A DNA stretch of 64,000 nucleotides from Paenibacillus lupini. GTDB lineage: Bacteria > Bacillota > Bacilli > Paenibacillales > Paenibacillaceae. The position numbers were made by a program, and so were the translations under genes. Shown in pieces: positions 11,567 through 21,025 of the stretch. Each line of letters begins with the position of its first letter. Position 1 is the first letter of the stretch. The stretch covers positions 485,866 through 549,865 of the forward strand of contig NZ_JAASRW010000004.1 of NCBI RefSeq assembly GCF_011761355.1, written 5' to 3'. The notes beneath the pieces are model-generated. The model ran no database searches. It saw nothing but the letters and a program-made list of their open reading frames with translations, and had not been told where the DNA came from.

Positions 11567-11607
11567 GGCTGTTCCAAGCCAGTGTGGCTGGTGGAACAGC
11601 CTTTTTT
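11567..11607 (+). terminator. Terminator after mcc operon
   Basis: A 10-bp stem GGCTGTTCCA/TGGAACAGCC encloses a smaller AGCCA/TGGCT stem, followed by six T residues. Confidence 0.92.
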
Positions 11608-11655
11608 GCTGCTCTTTAAGTCCGATCAGGAGGTGTAAGTTGGATTTACTACAGT

Positions 11656-12693
11656 CTAATTTAACTTGCGGTTACCCTGGCCGGACTTATGTTGAATTTG
11701 AGTTGCACCAGTTCGCCGATCATTCCGATAAGCCATAGGAGTCATCTGATACTGCTCGGCGAATATTCGGTAGAAGAATCCGAGACTGCTGTATCCCACA
11801 TCATGGGCAATGTCCTCGATGGGACGGTCTGTGTTCGCAAGCAGGCCAGCCGCATGGATCAGACGCTGGGTTTTGACTAGCTCGATAAACGTTTTGCCGG
11901 TTCTCTTCTTGAGCATATTGCCGATGTAATTGGCATTAAAGCTGAAGGCCTTCGACAGTTGGGTGAGGCTGCAGTCCCGATAGTTCTTCTCGATATAATC
12001 AAGAATCTGGATCAGGTCGGCTTTGGCAGCCCCTTGCAAGCCGTTGTTCGTTCTGACAGTATAAACTCTCATTAATTCTGTAAAGATGAGCATGGTGTAG
12101 TTATAGATCATCTCCTGTGCGTAGACCCGGCTGCCAAACGCTTCACCCATCATATTTTTCATGAATAGCTGCAGGTCCGCATGCCCCTCTGACTCAAAGA
12201 CGATGTACCGGTTATGATTCGTATTCTCCGTAATCGCATTAGCCAGGAAATCCGAGACAATTCCCCTCGATCCGAAGCGACTTAAGAAGGAGGAAGTGAA
12301 GGTGTCTTTCTTCATGATTATATTAATGAGCAGGTCTTCTTCCCCCATAGCTTCGATACTGTGAACGACCTCGGAATCCAGAAGACAAACCTGTCCCTCT
12401 CGAAGTACTACTTCTTCACCATTAATCGTCTGCCTGCACGTTCCGGAATAGATATAATTCAGCTCGATAAAATCATGATAATGCGGCGGCATTGGAGCAA
12501 AACGGTTATGCTTGCGGATATGAATCGGTCCATTGGTGAAAAAAGGAGAATCTGGCATCCGGAAGGGGACGTTTATTTCCCGCTGCCGTGGTGCAGAAGG
12601 AATGTCATTCACATTCTCCTTCCACTCGAGCTGCCTTGCTTCCGTCTCATTGACTTCTTTTAAATACCTATCCAGTTGTTGGTGGTTCACCAT
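11656..12693 (-). CDS. AraC-family transcriptional regulator with cupin sensor domain
   Basis: A 345-aa one-component regulator. The N-terminal half (~60-200) is an AraC-type cupin (MPPHYHDFIELNYI, then a beta-barrel) expected to bind a sugar. The C-terminal ~100 residues are two helix-turn-helix motifs (LTQLSKAFSFNANYIGNMLKKRTG and a second ending DIAHDVGYSSLGFFYRIF). The frame runs upstream to 12861, but AGGGGG just before the ATG at 12693 and the typical N-terminus MVNHQQLDRYL favour this start. It is divergent from the GH3/PA14 gene across a ~146-bp promoter region, so that gene is the obvious target. Confidence 0.87.
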   Translation of the reverse strand: MVNHQQLDRYLKEVNETEARQLEWKENVNDIPSAPRQREINVPFRMPDSPFFTNGPIHIRKHNRFAPMPPHYHDFIELNYIYSGTCRQTINGEEVVLREGQVCLLDSEVVHSIEAMGEEDLLINIIMKKDTFTSSFLSRFGSRGIVSDFLANAITENTNHNRYIVFESEGHADLQLFMKNMMGEAFGSRVYAQEMIYNYTMLIFTELMRVYTVRTNNGLQGAAKADLIQILDYIEKNYRDCSLTQLSKAFSFNANYIGNMLKKRTGKTFIELVKTQRLIHAAGLLANTDRPIEDIAHDVGYSSLGFFYRIFAEQYQMTPMAYRNDRRTGATQIQHKSGQGNRKLN

Positions 12694-12762
12694 AATCCCC
12701 CTGTCTTCATCATCTGTAAATCGGAGAACGATATCCGTAAAAGCGGAGTTGTTAGGAGTGAT

Positions 12763-12776
12763 AGAAAGCGTTTTAA
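12763..12776 (+). promoter_or_regulatory. cre-like box between AraC gene and GH3/PA14 gene
   Basis: AGAAAGCGTTTTAA matches the CcpA cre consensus at 12 of 14 positions and lies in the divergent promoter region, 64 nt before the GH3 start. Confidence 0.4.
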
Positions 12777-12839
12777 TAAGAATATCGCGATATGAACACT
12801 GCATGCAATCGAAGAATGCTGGAGAGGGTTGAACAGAAG

Positions 12840-15338
12840 ATGAAACGATGGATGGACACAACGCTTAGCATTGAACAAAGAGTGAAGGAATTGCTTGCGG
12901 CTATGACGCTTGATGATAAGCTAGCCATGATGCATGGCGGCACACCTGATGAAAAATTAGGCATTCCTCTGCTAAAGCTGAACGACGGACCTGGCGGTGT
13001 GACTGGGCCTCATGAAAAGGTAGGGACGCAGCTGCCTGCTCCAATTGCAATGGGGGCAGCATTTAATCAAGAGGCCGCTTTTCAATATGGGGAGATTATA
13101 GGCAAAGACGCTCGGGAGCGCGGGACATCGTTATTGCTTGGTCCAACGGTTAATATCGCTCGAACTCCGCTTAATGGACGGACGTTTGAAGGTTACGGCG
13201 AGGACCCGATGCTGTCTGCTGTAACCGGAACGGCTGTTATTCAAGGGATTCAGGAGCAGGGCGTCATGGCCTGCATCAAGCATTACGCAGCCAATAATCA
13301 GGAAGCAGACCGTATGGTGCAGAACAGTATTATCGATGAGAGGACGCTGCGCGAGATTTATCTTCCTGCTTTCGAAGCGGCGGTTAAAGAAGGCAATGCC
13401 GCATCCGTCATGGCTTCCTACAATAAAATCAACGGAGCATACGGTGCAGAGAACCACCATTTGCTCAATCAGGTACTGAAAGAAAATTGGGAGTTCGACG
13501 GCTTTGTTGTCTCCGATTTTCTAGCTACCCAAAGCACAGTCATGTCGATATTCGCTGGGCTGGACTATGAGCTTACCATTCCCTTTAAGCGGTACTTCGG
13601 CGAACCGTTAAAGCAGGCTGTAGCCAGCGGGCAAGTACCGATGGAGAAGATTGATGACAGTGCCGGCCGCATCCTGAGGAAAATGTTCAGCTTCGGCTTA
13701 TTTGACCAGGAATCGTACGAAGCAGGCAGTGAAAGGAAAGTCTATTCCAAGCATGATGTGGAAGCTTTGCTTCTTGCGGAACAATCAATTGTTCTGCTGA
13801 AGAACGATGACAGCATCCTTCCACTTGCGCCAGTCAATTCCATTGCGATTATCGGACAAGCGGCTGTAAACCTGATTGCATCAGGCGGAGGCAGCGCCCA
13901 TGTGCCTTATGCAGGCTCGGTTACTCCGTTTCAAGCTATCGAGCATCGTGCTGGACCTGATGGGCGGGTTAGCTACGTACCTGGTACAGCGCCTGTTCCT
14001 TCTGGCCCTTCCTTTATCTATCCGTCTCCGAATGCAGGCAATACGATTCCGGCCGAAGCGTTCGAGAATGGTTTGCTGATGGAGGCATATGATTCTGCAG
14101 ATTTAAGCGGTGAGCCTGTGCGCACACAAACGATGGAGAAGCTTTGCTTGAACTGGCAGTTTGACGGTGTTCCACATACTCCATCTGCGAAGTGGACTGG
14201 TACACTGATTCCGAAGAAGACGGCAGATTATACGTTTTACGTCCCGGCTTCAGGCGGGACCCGTTTATATGTAGATGGAGAGCTTATAATCGACAACTGG
14301 AATTTTCAGTCTCTCTACCAGACCGGAGTCAAGAGATTAGAAGCAGGAAGCCGTGTCACAATGGAGGTTCACTATACCTCTTCCAGCGGAGAAGCTGCAG
14401 CTCTTCCTTCTATTACGCTGGAGTGGTATGCAGGAACGGATGAAGCTTTAATAGAAGAGGCAGTTAAGACAGCAACGCTGGCGGATACAGCAGTTGTATT
14501 CGTAAATGACTACATGACCGAAAATTTCGATAAGCCGAATCTAAGGCTGCCCGGCGCACAAAATCAATTAATTGAAGCGGTCGCCGAAGCTAATCCGAAT
14601 ACGATTGTAGTGCTGAATACCGGCGGCCCGGTTGAGATGCCTTGGGTGGACAAAGTGAAAGGCGTTGTGGAAGCTTGGTATCCCGGTCAGCAAGGCGGAG
14701 AGGCGATAGCCAAAGTATTGTTCGGTGATACGAATCCGTCAGGGCATCTGCCGATCAGCTTCCCGGCATCAAGTGAAAAAGGTCCAATCGTGACGAAAGG
14801 ACAATATCCGGGCATAGGGCTCGACACGGTTTACTCCGAGAAGCTGGACGTTGGTTACCGCTGGTTTGCTGCATCCGGAGAGAAGGCGTTATTCCCGTTT
14901 GGCCATGGTCTTTCATACACCTCTTTCAGCTATGGTGATCTGCTAACGGCGCAAATGGAGCATGCGGGAATACCATTCTTACGAGTTACCTTCGAGATTC
15001 GAAATGAAGGTGAGATCTACGGCCATGCCGTCTCACAGCTGTATCTGAGCTTCCCGGCAGCTGCTGGTGAACCGCCGGTGCAGCTGAGGAGCTACACGAA
15101 AGTAGCGGTTCCGGCAGGACAGGCAGTCCAAGCGGAAATGCTTCTAAACCCAAGAGCCTTCAGCATTTGGAATACTACAAGCAATAAATGGGTGGTTCCA
15201 GCTGGAGAGTTCACTATTCTAATTGGCGAGTCCTCCGAGCAGCTTGTTCTACAGACAACTGTCATCCCGTCTCTGGAGCTTGCTCAGGCAGTCGAACGCT
15301 GTGACAGCGTCATACACGGCTGGAAGCAGGTATACTAA
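12840..15338 (+). CDS. Cytoplasmic GH3 beta-glucosidase with inserted PA14 domain
   Basis: An 832-aa glycoside hydrolase with no signal peptide, so it probably acts on imported oligosaccharides. The GH3 N-domain contains NGRTFEGYGEDP, KHYAANNQE and GFVVSDF, in which Asp226 is the predicted nucleophile. The GH3 C-domain is split by a PA14 lectin-like module (~405-540; WTGTLIPKKTADYTFYV, LYVDGELIIDNW), a known arrangement that shapes the active site. A C-terminal Fn3-like domain follows (~715-830). The frame is open from 12792, but GGAGAGG at 12821-12827 fits the ATG at 12840 best; ATG 12816 is the alternative. It is likely regulated by the divergent AraC protein. Confidence 0.9.
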   Translation: MKRWMDTTLSIEQRVKELLAAMTLDDKLAMMHGGTPDEKLGIPLLKLNDGPGGVTGPHEKVGTQLPAPIAMGAAFNQEAAFQYGEIIGKDARERGTSLLLGPTVNIARTPLNGRTFEGYGEDPMLSAVTGTAVIQGIQEQGVMACIKHYAANNQEADRMVQNSIIDERTLREIYLPAFEAAVKEGNAASVMASYNKINGAYGAENHHLLNQVLKENWEFDGFVVSDFLATQSTVMSIFAGLDYELTIPFKRYFGEPLKQAVASGQVPMEKIDDSAGRILRKMFSFGLFDQESYEAGSERKVYSKHDVEALLLAEQSIVLLKNDDSILPLAPVNSIAIIGQAAVNLIASGGGSAHVPYAGSVTPFQAIEHRAGPDGRVSYVPGTAPVPSGPSFIYPSPNAGNTIPAEAFENGLLMEAYDSADLSGEPVRTQTMEKLCLNWQFDGVPHTPSAKWTGTLIPKKTADYTFYVPASGGTRLYVDGELIIDNWNFQSLYQTGVKRLEAGSRVTMEVHYTSSSGEAAALPSITLEWYAGTDEALIEEAVKTATLADTAVVFVNDYMTENFDKPNLRLPGAQNQLIEAVAEANPNTIVVLNTGGPVEMPWVDKVKGVVEAWYPGQQGGEAIAKVLFGDTNPSGHLPISFPASSEKGPIVTKGQYPGIGLDTVYSEKLDVGYRWFAASGEKALFPFGHGLSYTSFSYGDLLTAQMEHAGIPFLRVTFEIRNEGEIYGHAVSQLYLSFPAAAGEPPVQLRSYTKVAVPAGQAVQAEMLLNPRAFSIWNTTSNKWVVPAGEFTILIGESSEQLVLQTTVIPSLELAQAVERCDSVIHGWKQVY

Positions 15339-15390
15339 CAGCCATTATTAGGTAAGCCTGAATACTGTAAGCAATCATTGCTCTGTAATT

Positions 15391-15429
15391 GCTCTGTAAG
15401 CTCCCTAAGGAGTCTTACAGAGCTTTTTT
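15391..15429 (+). terminator. Terminator after GH3/PA14 gene
   Basis: GCTCTGTAAG-CTCC pairs with GGAG-T-CTTACAGAGC, followed by six T residues. Confidence 0.9.
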
Positions 15430-15444
15430 CCACCCAACGAATCC

Positions 15445-15477
15445 AAAAAAAGCAGACACTCCACCTAAAAAAAGGCG
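15445..15477 (+). promoter_or_regulatory. A-tract/AGCAGACA motif upstream of kinase operon (candidate response-regulator site)
   Basis: AAAAAAAGCAGACAC followed by ACCTAAAAAAAGGCG lies ~80-110 bp before the kinase start. The same two elements recur at 23512-23549 (inverted) and 23601-23651, flanking the promoters of the SBP/permease operon and the GH78-like gene. This points to a common binding site, most simply for the AraC-type response regulator encoded at 17328. Confidence 0.5.
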
Positions 15478-15555
15478 CCGTGATATTCGCCATGTATTCG
15501 TTTACAATGAAGGAAACATCATTACGAGCCGAATCGGCCAAGGAGATCAAAGCGG

Positions 15556-17322
15556 ATGCGTTTATTTTCCTTATCCTCGCTTCTAAGGCAGTATCGTCCC
15601 CGCAGACTTCGTACAAGAATACTCCTGGCCGTTGTTTTATTGTCGGTGCCGCCGCTCATTATCCTAGGATATATCTCGTTTAATATCTCGAAGGATACGA
15701 TCGTGCATAACCACCTGGACAATAACAAGCATAATTTGCAGACAGCCAGCGAAGTGGCGGATTTATTATTTCGAAACGTGATTAATATGCACCGGCTGAT
15801 TCTGGCGAATGATCAGCTTCGGGAAGAATTGAAGGATAGTGCGGCAGATGAAAGCCATGTACTTGATATCCGGACGGCTAACCGTCTGCAAAATCTCGTT
15901 GTACGCAATTTAATTGATACCCGCCATATTGACTCGATTTGTTTATTTGATCGCGGCTTCCATTCCGTCTGTTACGGAAGTGTTGAAGCTAATGCGGGTA
16001 TTTATGATGATGAGACAAGCCGGGAGTTAATTGGTCAGACAGATTGGTACAAGCGTGCTGCTTCTGCTAACGGCAGAGAAGTGTTTTTCAGTTACAATGT
16101 GCTTCAGTCCCTTAACTCGGGCAATACAGGCATGTCTTTTTCAAGCGTGAAGCTGCTGCGTGACCCGGCGAATTTCCGTGTCATTGGGCTGCTGATTATT
16201 AATTTGAAGAAAACGATATTTGAGCAAGCGATGGGGGATGACGGGGATTTTGTCGTGCTGGATACGACCGGGGAGCTGTCACGCAGCGTATATGCGCAAA
16301 ATGATTCTATTGCGAATCTAATCGATCGGGAGGATGGAGAAGCTGCAGTACTCCAGGAGCTGCATCAGCATGGCTATTTGACGGTTGGTTATCATAACGC
16401 GACAACGAATTGGACCTTCCTGCATGTTGTGAAGGCGAATGTGCTGCTGCAGGATTCGAACCGGATTGGTACGTATACAACTCTTATTGCTGCTTTTATT
16501 GCGCTTATTGCCATTATCCTGTCGATGTTTGTTTCGGGAAGCATTACCCGGCCGCTGCTGCAACTGAAGAAGATGATGGTTGACTGGTCCAAAGGCTCCG
16601 GTGCCTCTGTACATCTGATTTCCTTTGAGGAGGATGAAGTAGGGGCAATTGGGGAGACGTTCCGTAAAATTTCGACGGAGAACATCCAGCTCAATGAAAG
16701 ACTGATTCACTCACAATTAAAAGAGAGGGAAGCGGAGCTTCGGACGCTGCAGGCGCAGATAAAGCCGCATTTTCTCTATAATACGCTTGATTCAATTTAC
16801 TGGATGGCTATCCTGCAAAATAACGCGGATATCGCCAAGATGACCATTGCTTTATCGGAAAGCTTCAAGATCAGTCTGAACAAAGGGAAAGAAACGATTC
16901 CGGTATTCAAGGAGCTCCAGCATATCGAGCATTATATGACGATACAGAACCTTCGATATAAGTCGAGGTTCCAATACACAGTGGATGTTGAGCAAGGGCT
17001 TATGAGCATTGAAATTCTGAAGCTTATTTTGCAGCCGCTGGTGGAGAACGCCATCTATCACGGGCTGGAGCCGAAGATTGGTGAAGGAACGATTCGGCTT
17101 ACAGGCAGAATGGAGGACGGAACGGCTGTCTTCACGGTAGAAGATGATGGCGTTGGGATGGAGGATATTCAGGCTACGGAGAAGGGGTATGGGCTTGTAA
17201 ATGTCCGGGAACGTATCATGCTGTACTATGGTCAGAGAAGCTCGCTTCGGGTAAGCAGTGAACCGGGAAAAGGAACGGTCGTTGAGATCAGATTCCGGCC
17301 AAATGAAATCAGAGAGGGTTGA
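15556..17322 (+). CDS. YesM-type sensor histidine kinase
   Basis: A 588-aa membrane kinase. TM1 (~19-41) and TM2 (~308-330) flank a ~265-aa extracellular dCache-like sensor. A HAMP segment (~330-380) follows, then the His-kinase domain with IKPHFLYNTL (phospho-acceptor His405) and a HATPase domain with VEDDGVGM and GYGLVNVRERI. The ribosome site AAGGAG at 15540-15545 fits the ATG. The response regulator starts 6 nt after the stop, so the two form a pair. Extracellular oligosaccharide sensing, perhaps through the lipoprotein encoded third in the operon, is inferred. Confidence 0.9.
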   Translation: MRLFSLSSLLRQYRPRRLRTRILLAVVLLSVPPLIILGYISFNISKDTIVHNHLDNNKHNLQTASEVADLLFRNVINMHRLILANDQLREELKDSAADESHVLDIRTANRLQNLVVRNLIDTRHIDSICLFDRGFHSVCYGSVEANAGIYDDETSRELIGQTDWYKRAASANGREVFFSYNVLQSLNSGNTGMSFSSVKLLRDPANFRVIGLLIINLKKTIFEQAMGDDGDFVVLDTTGELSRSVYAQNDSIANLIDREDGEAAVLQELHQHGYLTVGYHNATTNWTFLHVVKANVLLQDSNRIGTYTTLIAAFIALIAIILSMFVSGSITRPLLQLKKMMVDWSKGSGASVHLISFEEDEVGAIGETFRKISTENIQLNERLIHSQLKEREAELRTLQAQIKPHFLYNTLDSIYWMAILQNNADIAKMTIALSESFKISLNKGKETIPVFKELQHIEHYMTIQNLRYKSRFQYTVDVEQGLMSIEILKLILQPLVENAIYHGLEPKIGEGTIRLTGRMEDGTAVFTVEDDGVGMEDIQATEKGYGLVNVRERIMLYYGQRSSLRVSSEPGKGTVVEIRFRPNEIREG

Positions 17323-17327
17323 GAGTC

Positions 17328-18845
17328 ATGTTAAAGGCCGTTATTTTCGACGACGAGTATATCGTGACACAAGGGCTTCAAATGATGGTTGACTGGTCTC
17401 GATACGGCATTGAGCTAGTCGGCACAGCCGATGACGGCATCTCCGCTCTGCAAATGGTTCGGGAGCTTGCGCCTGACATTGTCATGACCGATATTCGTAT
17501 GCCCGGGTTAACCGGACTGCAGCTTATTGAAGAGATTGCGAAGGAAAAGCCCAATACAGCCTGTATTGTGTTCAGCGGGTTTAATGAATTCGAATATATC
17601 CGTAAGGCGTTAAAGCTTGGGGTCATTGATTATTTGGATAAGCCGATTACACTGGAGAAAATCGATGAGGCCATTGTACGGACCATCGAGAGAATTGGCC
17701 ATCAACAGGAGCATACCCAATTAAAGACGCAGGTATCGGCCAATAAAGAAGCTTTGCTGGAGAAGGCGACTCTTGATTTGCTGCTGCTTGGCACGGAAGC
17801 CATTCCTGGTTGGAGGGCTGCCTTTGGCAAAGCGGAGGCGGAGCGGGTAACGGGAGTTACTGTATTTGCATCAACAGGCAGGCTAAATCTCCTGGATGAG
17901 CATCCTTCTTACCGCATCGTTTCCTTTTCGTATGGGAAGGAATGGATCATGGCGGTATTTCATTACACGCTCCATGCTGAGGAATTATGGGAGCAGCTTA
18001 CGATCATGTCTCCCCAGATGCAGGAAACCGTTGGTTCCGGCCAAACCTATACGGATCTGGCGGAAGCAGGAGCAAGCCTCAAGGAAGCTGTCCGAGCTTT
18101 ACGTTACGCGGTATTTCTGGAGGAGAAGGGCTGGACCCGTTTCGAGCCTGCCGAGGAAAGTCTGCCGAAGGGTCTCAGCGAGCGTGAGGAAGAAATCGTC
18201 TTTTGCATGAGAACGGGCAATAAGGACGGGCTGCTTCGCCAGTTGGATGACTATAAACGTTGGATGGAAGCTGAGAGGTTGAGTCCGGAGCTGGTGGAAC
18301 AAGAGGTTATGAAGCTTGCCTATATCGGGTATCAGGTTGCGATGGAAGCAGGCGGGGAGGCCCGGACACTTGTACCGCATTGGGAGCTTGGTGGAATGTC
18401 GTCAAGAGACGAGATGTTCGAGTGGCTTCGGGAGCAGATGGAGCAGCTTCATAATTTTATGAGGGAAGATAAGCATGCATCCAAGCATAATGCGGTGGAG
18501 AAAGCCCTTGCTTTTATTGAAAAACATTACCTGGAGTCGTTCACCCTGCAGGAGGTGGCAGAGCATGTCGGCATGAATGCGACGTACTTAAGCCTGCTGT
18601 TCAAGGAGAAGGTAGGAACCTCCTATATTAAATATGTAACCAAGCTGCGGATGGAGCAAGCGAAGATTATGCTGCTGAGAGGCATGCTTGTTAATGATGT
18701 CAGTAAGAAGGTTGGTTACTATAATTACAGGCATTTTACGGAGCTATTCAAGAAATATACAGGCGTAACGCCAGGGCAGTTCCGGGAAGGGCATGGCATT
18801 AGCAAATCGCATGAGCCGGTACAGGAGGTGGGCGATCATGAGTAA
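17328..18845 (+). CDS. YesN-type response regulator with AraC DNA-binding domain
   Basis: A 505-aa cytoplasmic regulator. The receiver domain (1-~120) has FDDEYIV acidic residues, phospho-acceptor Asp55 in MTDIRMPG and the switch Lys in DYLDKP. A ~260-aa central region follows, then two C-terminal helix-turn-helix motifs (LQEVAEHVGMNATYLSLLFKEKVG and a second ending YYNYRHFTELFKKYTG). The frame opens with a TTG at 17319 that overlaps the kinase stop, but AGAGGG at 17313-17318 is correctly spaced for the ATG at 17328. It overlaps the following lipoprotein gene by 8 nt. Likely targets are the SBP/permease and GH78-like promoters, which carry a shared motif. Confidence 0.9.
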   Translation: MLKAVIFDDEYIVTQGLQMMVDWSRYGIELVGTADDGISALQMVRELAPDIVMTDIRMPGLTGLQLIEEIAKEKPNTACIVFSGFNEFEYIRKALKLGVIDYLDKPITLEKIDEAIVRTIERIGHQQEHTQLKTQVSANKEALLEKATLDLLLLGTEAIPGWRAAFGKAEAERVTGVTVFASTGRLNLLDEHPSYRIVSFSYGKEWIMAVFHYTLHAEELWEQLTIMSPQMQETVGSGQTYTDLAEAGASLKEAVRALRYAVFLEEKGWTRFEPAEESLPKGLSEREEEIVFCMRTGNKDGLLRQLDDYKRWMEAERLSPELVEQEVMKLAYIGYQVAMEAGGEARTLVPHWELGGMSSRDEMFEWLREQMEQLHNFMREDKHASKHNAVEKALAFIEKHYLESFTLQEVAEHVGMNATYLSLLFKEKVGTSYIKYVTKLRMEQAKIMLLRGMLVNDVSKKVGYYNYRHFTELFKKYTGVTPGQFREGHGISKSHEPVQEVGDHE

Positions 18846-20142
18846 GCCGGCTTCTGCTATAGGCGTATTAACAGCGATATGTCTGCTTCTGGTATCCTGC
18901 TCTGGCGGCTCTTATGGATCCGATGAACAAATCTCTGATCCGACACGGGTTATTCATTATGTATCGTCCGATCTTGAGGAGCAGCAGCCTCGGATCATTA
19001 GCGAACAGGCACGTGAATATGAGAAGAAGCATCCGAATATCAAATATGAATTCGAGAGCGTCAATACCTCGGATCTTGTGCAAAAAATCCAGCTGCTTGC
19101 GGCAAGCAATGATTTGCCGGAGATTTTCTCCTATGAATCCGGCAGACCGCTGGAGCAGCTGGCCGATAACGGGTTTATTCTGGATATCGAGAAAGTATTT
19201 CGTGAGCTTGGCTTGCAAAATGAATTAAATCCGGCGGCCGTGAAGCTGCTGAAATCAATGGTTCGAGACAAAGGGCTGTATGCCCTTCCGCTCGAGATCA
19301 ATATCGAGGGGTTCTGGTATAACAAGGATTTGTTTGCTGAATATGGACTAGCTGTGCCAGAGACTTGGGATGATCTGCTTCATGTGGCGGAGGTGTTCAA
19401 GTCACATGGTATTCAGCCGTTTGCGCTGGCTGGTGCGAATAAATGGCCGATTACCCGGCTCATAAACGGTTACGTCATCCGGAAATATGGCTACGATGCG
19501 ATGCAGCGTGTAGCCCGTAAGGAGCTGAAGGTGACAGAGCCCGGATTTGTCGAAGCGGCGGCTATTGTTCAACAGATGGCGCAGCAAGGATATTTCGGCA
19601 AATATGTGAATACAACGGAGACGGATGAAGCCTCAACGTTATTCCTCGAGGGAAAAGTGGCTATGTTTTATACCGGAAGCTGGAGCCTCAGGGATTTCAA
19701 CAGCTCGCTCAAAAATGAGATCGGGACGGATGCTATTGGATTGTTCAATATTCCCCTGGTCAACGGCGGTGTGGGGACCAAGGACGACTGGCTGATGAAT
19801 GCAGGTCTTGCCACTACATTATCGGCAGCTTCTTATGACGATACCATGAAAGAATGGCTGAAAGCGGTGTTTACGGGTTACGGGGATAAAGCGATGAAAG
19901 AATATGGCGTTATATCAGGCTTTAATGTACAAAATATGCCGGCCGATGTGCCGAGGCTTACGCAGCTGGCACAGAAGACGATCGACAGCGTAAAGAATGG
20001 CGCCTTATGGTTTGAGGCTTTGTTTGATCCCGATACGCAGACGATCGCCTGGAATAACGCCCAGCTGCTGATTGCAAGCAAAGACTATACGCCGGAGATG
20101 TATATGCAGGATTTACAAGCTGCATTGGATAAACAGCAATAA
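18838..20142 (+). CDS. Extracellular sugar-binding lipoprotein in the kinase operon
   Basis: A 434-aa family 1 solute-binding protein. The signal peptide ends in the lipobox LLVSCSGG, so it is anchored to the outer membrane face. EFESVNTSDLVQKIQ, PLEINIEGFWYNKDLF and GKVAMFYTGSW are family features. The ATG at 18838 is preceded by AGGAGGTGG and lies inside the end of the response-regulator gene, so translation is coupled to it. The facing ABC operon has its own binding protein. This one could deliver the same sugar, or could act as a sensory co-receptor for the kinase, as periplasmic binding proteins do for some sensors. Confidence 0.87.
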   Translation: MSKPASAIGVLTAICLLLVSCSGGSYGSDEQISDPTRVIHYVSSDLEEQQPRIISEQAREYEKKHPNIKYEFESVNTSDLVQKIQLLAASNDLPEIFSYESGRPLEQLADNGFILDIEKVFRELGLQNELNPAAVKLLKSMVRDKGLYALPLEINIEGFWYNKDLFAEYGLAVPETWDDLLHVAEVFKSHGIQPFALAGANKWPITRLINGYVIRKYGYDAMQRVARKELKVTEPGFVEAAAIVQQMAQQGYFGKYVNTTETDEASTLFLEGKVAMFYTGSWSLRDFNSSLKNEIGTDAIGLFNIPLVNGGVGTKDDWLMNAGLATTLSAASYDDTMKEWLKAVFTGYGDKAMKEYGVISGFNVQNMPADVPRLTQLAQKTIDSVKNGALWFEALFDPDTQTIAWNNAQLLIASKDYTPEMYMQDLQAALDKQQ

Positions 20143-20150
20143 TAAGTAGA

Positions 20151-20188
20151 GAAGATCCCGCAGCCGTCGCAGGTTGCGGGATCTTCTT
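20151..20188. terminator. Bidirectional terminator between convergent operons
   Basis: A 12-bp stem GAAGATCCCGCA/TGCGGGATCTTC lies 8 nt after the lipoprotein stop and a few bases before the stop of the minus-strand permease. The plus-strand exit is T-rich. Confidence 0.85.
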
Positions 20189-20194
20189 GTTCGT

Positions 20195-21025
20195 CTAACC
20201 TTTGACTGCACCGGCTGTCATGCCGGCAACGATCCGTTTGTTGAAGAAGATAAAGAGGATGAGCGGCGGAAGCGAGATTAGAATAATATCTGCGAACAGC
20301 AGGTTCCAGGATGTATTGTACATGCTGGTGAAATTGTACAGCGTCAGCTGGATGGTGGCATTCTTCGCTCCCGGGAAGAAGTAGAGCGGGTTAACAAAGT
20401 CATTGTAAATGCCGACGGAAGACAGGACGACAACCGTTGACGTTACCGGCATAAGGAGCGGGAGGATCATCTGGAAGAACATCCTCAAGCTGCCGCAGCC
20501 GTCGACGACAGCCGCTTCATCAATTTCTCTTGGAATGGTTGCCATAAAGCTGCGGTACAGCATGACGGCAAAGGAGATGCCAAGTGCAACTTCAACCATT
20601 ACGATCCCGGTCATCGTCTTGAACAGATGGATAGAATCAAGCACCCATATGGTTGGAACAACAGCAGGCGGAATCATAAGCCCGGCCATGACAAGAAACT
20701 GGATAATGCCAGACCAGCGGTCGTTACGGCGCTGCAGCACATAGCCGGTCATGGCACTGACCACGATTAGAACAACGATGGACAGCAGCGTAATGAGCGT
20801 ACTGTTCATGAACGAGCGCAGAACCATATGATCTTGGGCAGTAAGGACTTCCTTATAGTTCGACCATTGGATGGAAGTTGGCCAGCTCAAATCAAGAAGC
20901 GAGGCATCCGTCTTGTTTTTGAGCGAGTTAATAATGACAAATATGAATGGTACCCAGAAGATGACGATAGATAAGAGAACGGCAATGATTTCGAAAATAA
21001 GCCGTTTGGTGCCTTTCATTTTCAT
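20195..21025 (-). CDS. Sugar ABC transporter permease, MalG-type
   Basis: A 276-aa inner-membrane permease of the CUT1 family with six predicted helices and the ATPase-contacting EAA loop (EIDEAAVVDGCGSLRMFFQM). Last gene of the minus-strand SBP-permease-permease operon. Its ATG overlaps the upstream permease stop by one base (TAATG), indicating translational coupling. No ATPase gene accompanies it, so it presumably uses a shared MsmX-type ATPase, as is common for Firmicute CUT1 systems. Confidence 0.92.
   Translation of the reverse strand: MKMKGTKRLIFEIIAVLLSIVIFWVPFIFVIINSLKNKTDASLLDLSWPTSIQWSNYKEVLTAQDHMVLRSFMNSTLITLLSIVVLIVVSAMTGYVLQRRNDRWSGIIQFLVMAGLMIPPAVVPTIWVLDSIHLFKTMTGIVMVEVALGISFAVMLYRSFMATIPREIDEAAVVDGCGSLRMFFQMILPLLMPVTSTVVVLSSVGIYNDFVNPLYFFPGAKNATIQLTLYNFTSMYNTSWNLLFADIILISLPPLILFIFFNKRIVAGMTAGAVKG

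Noticed and set aside
15378..15683. 101-codon plus-strand frame across the kinase start
   Set aside because: It spans a terminator and the kinase promoter region and runs out of frame into the kinase gene, with no supporting ribosome site.
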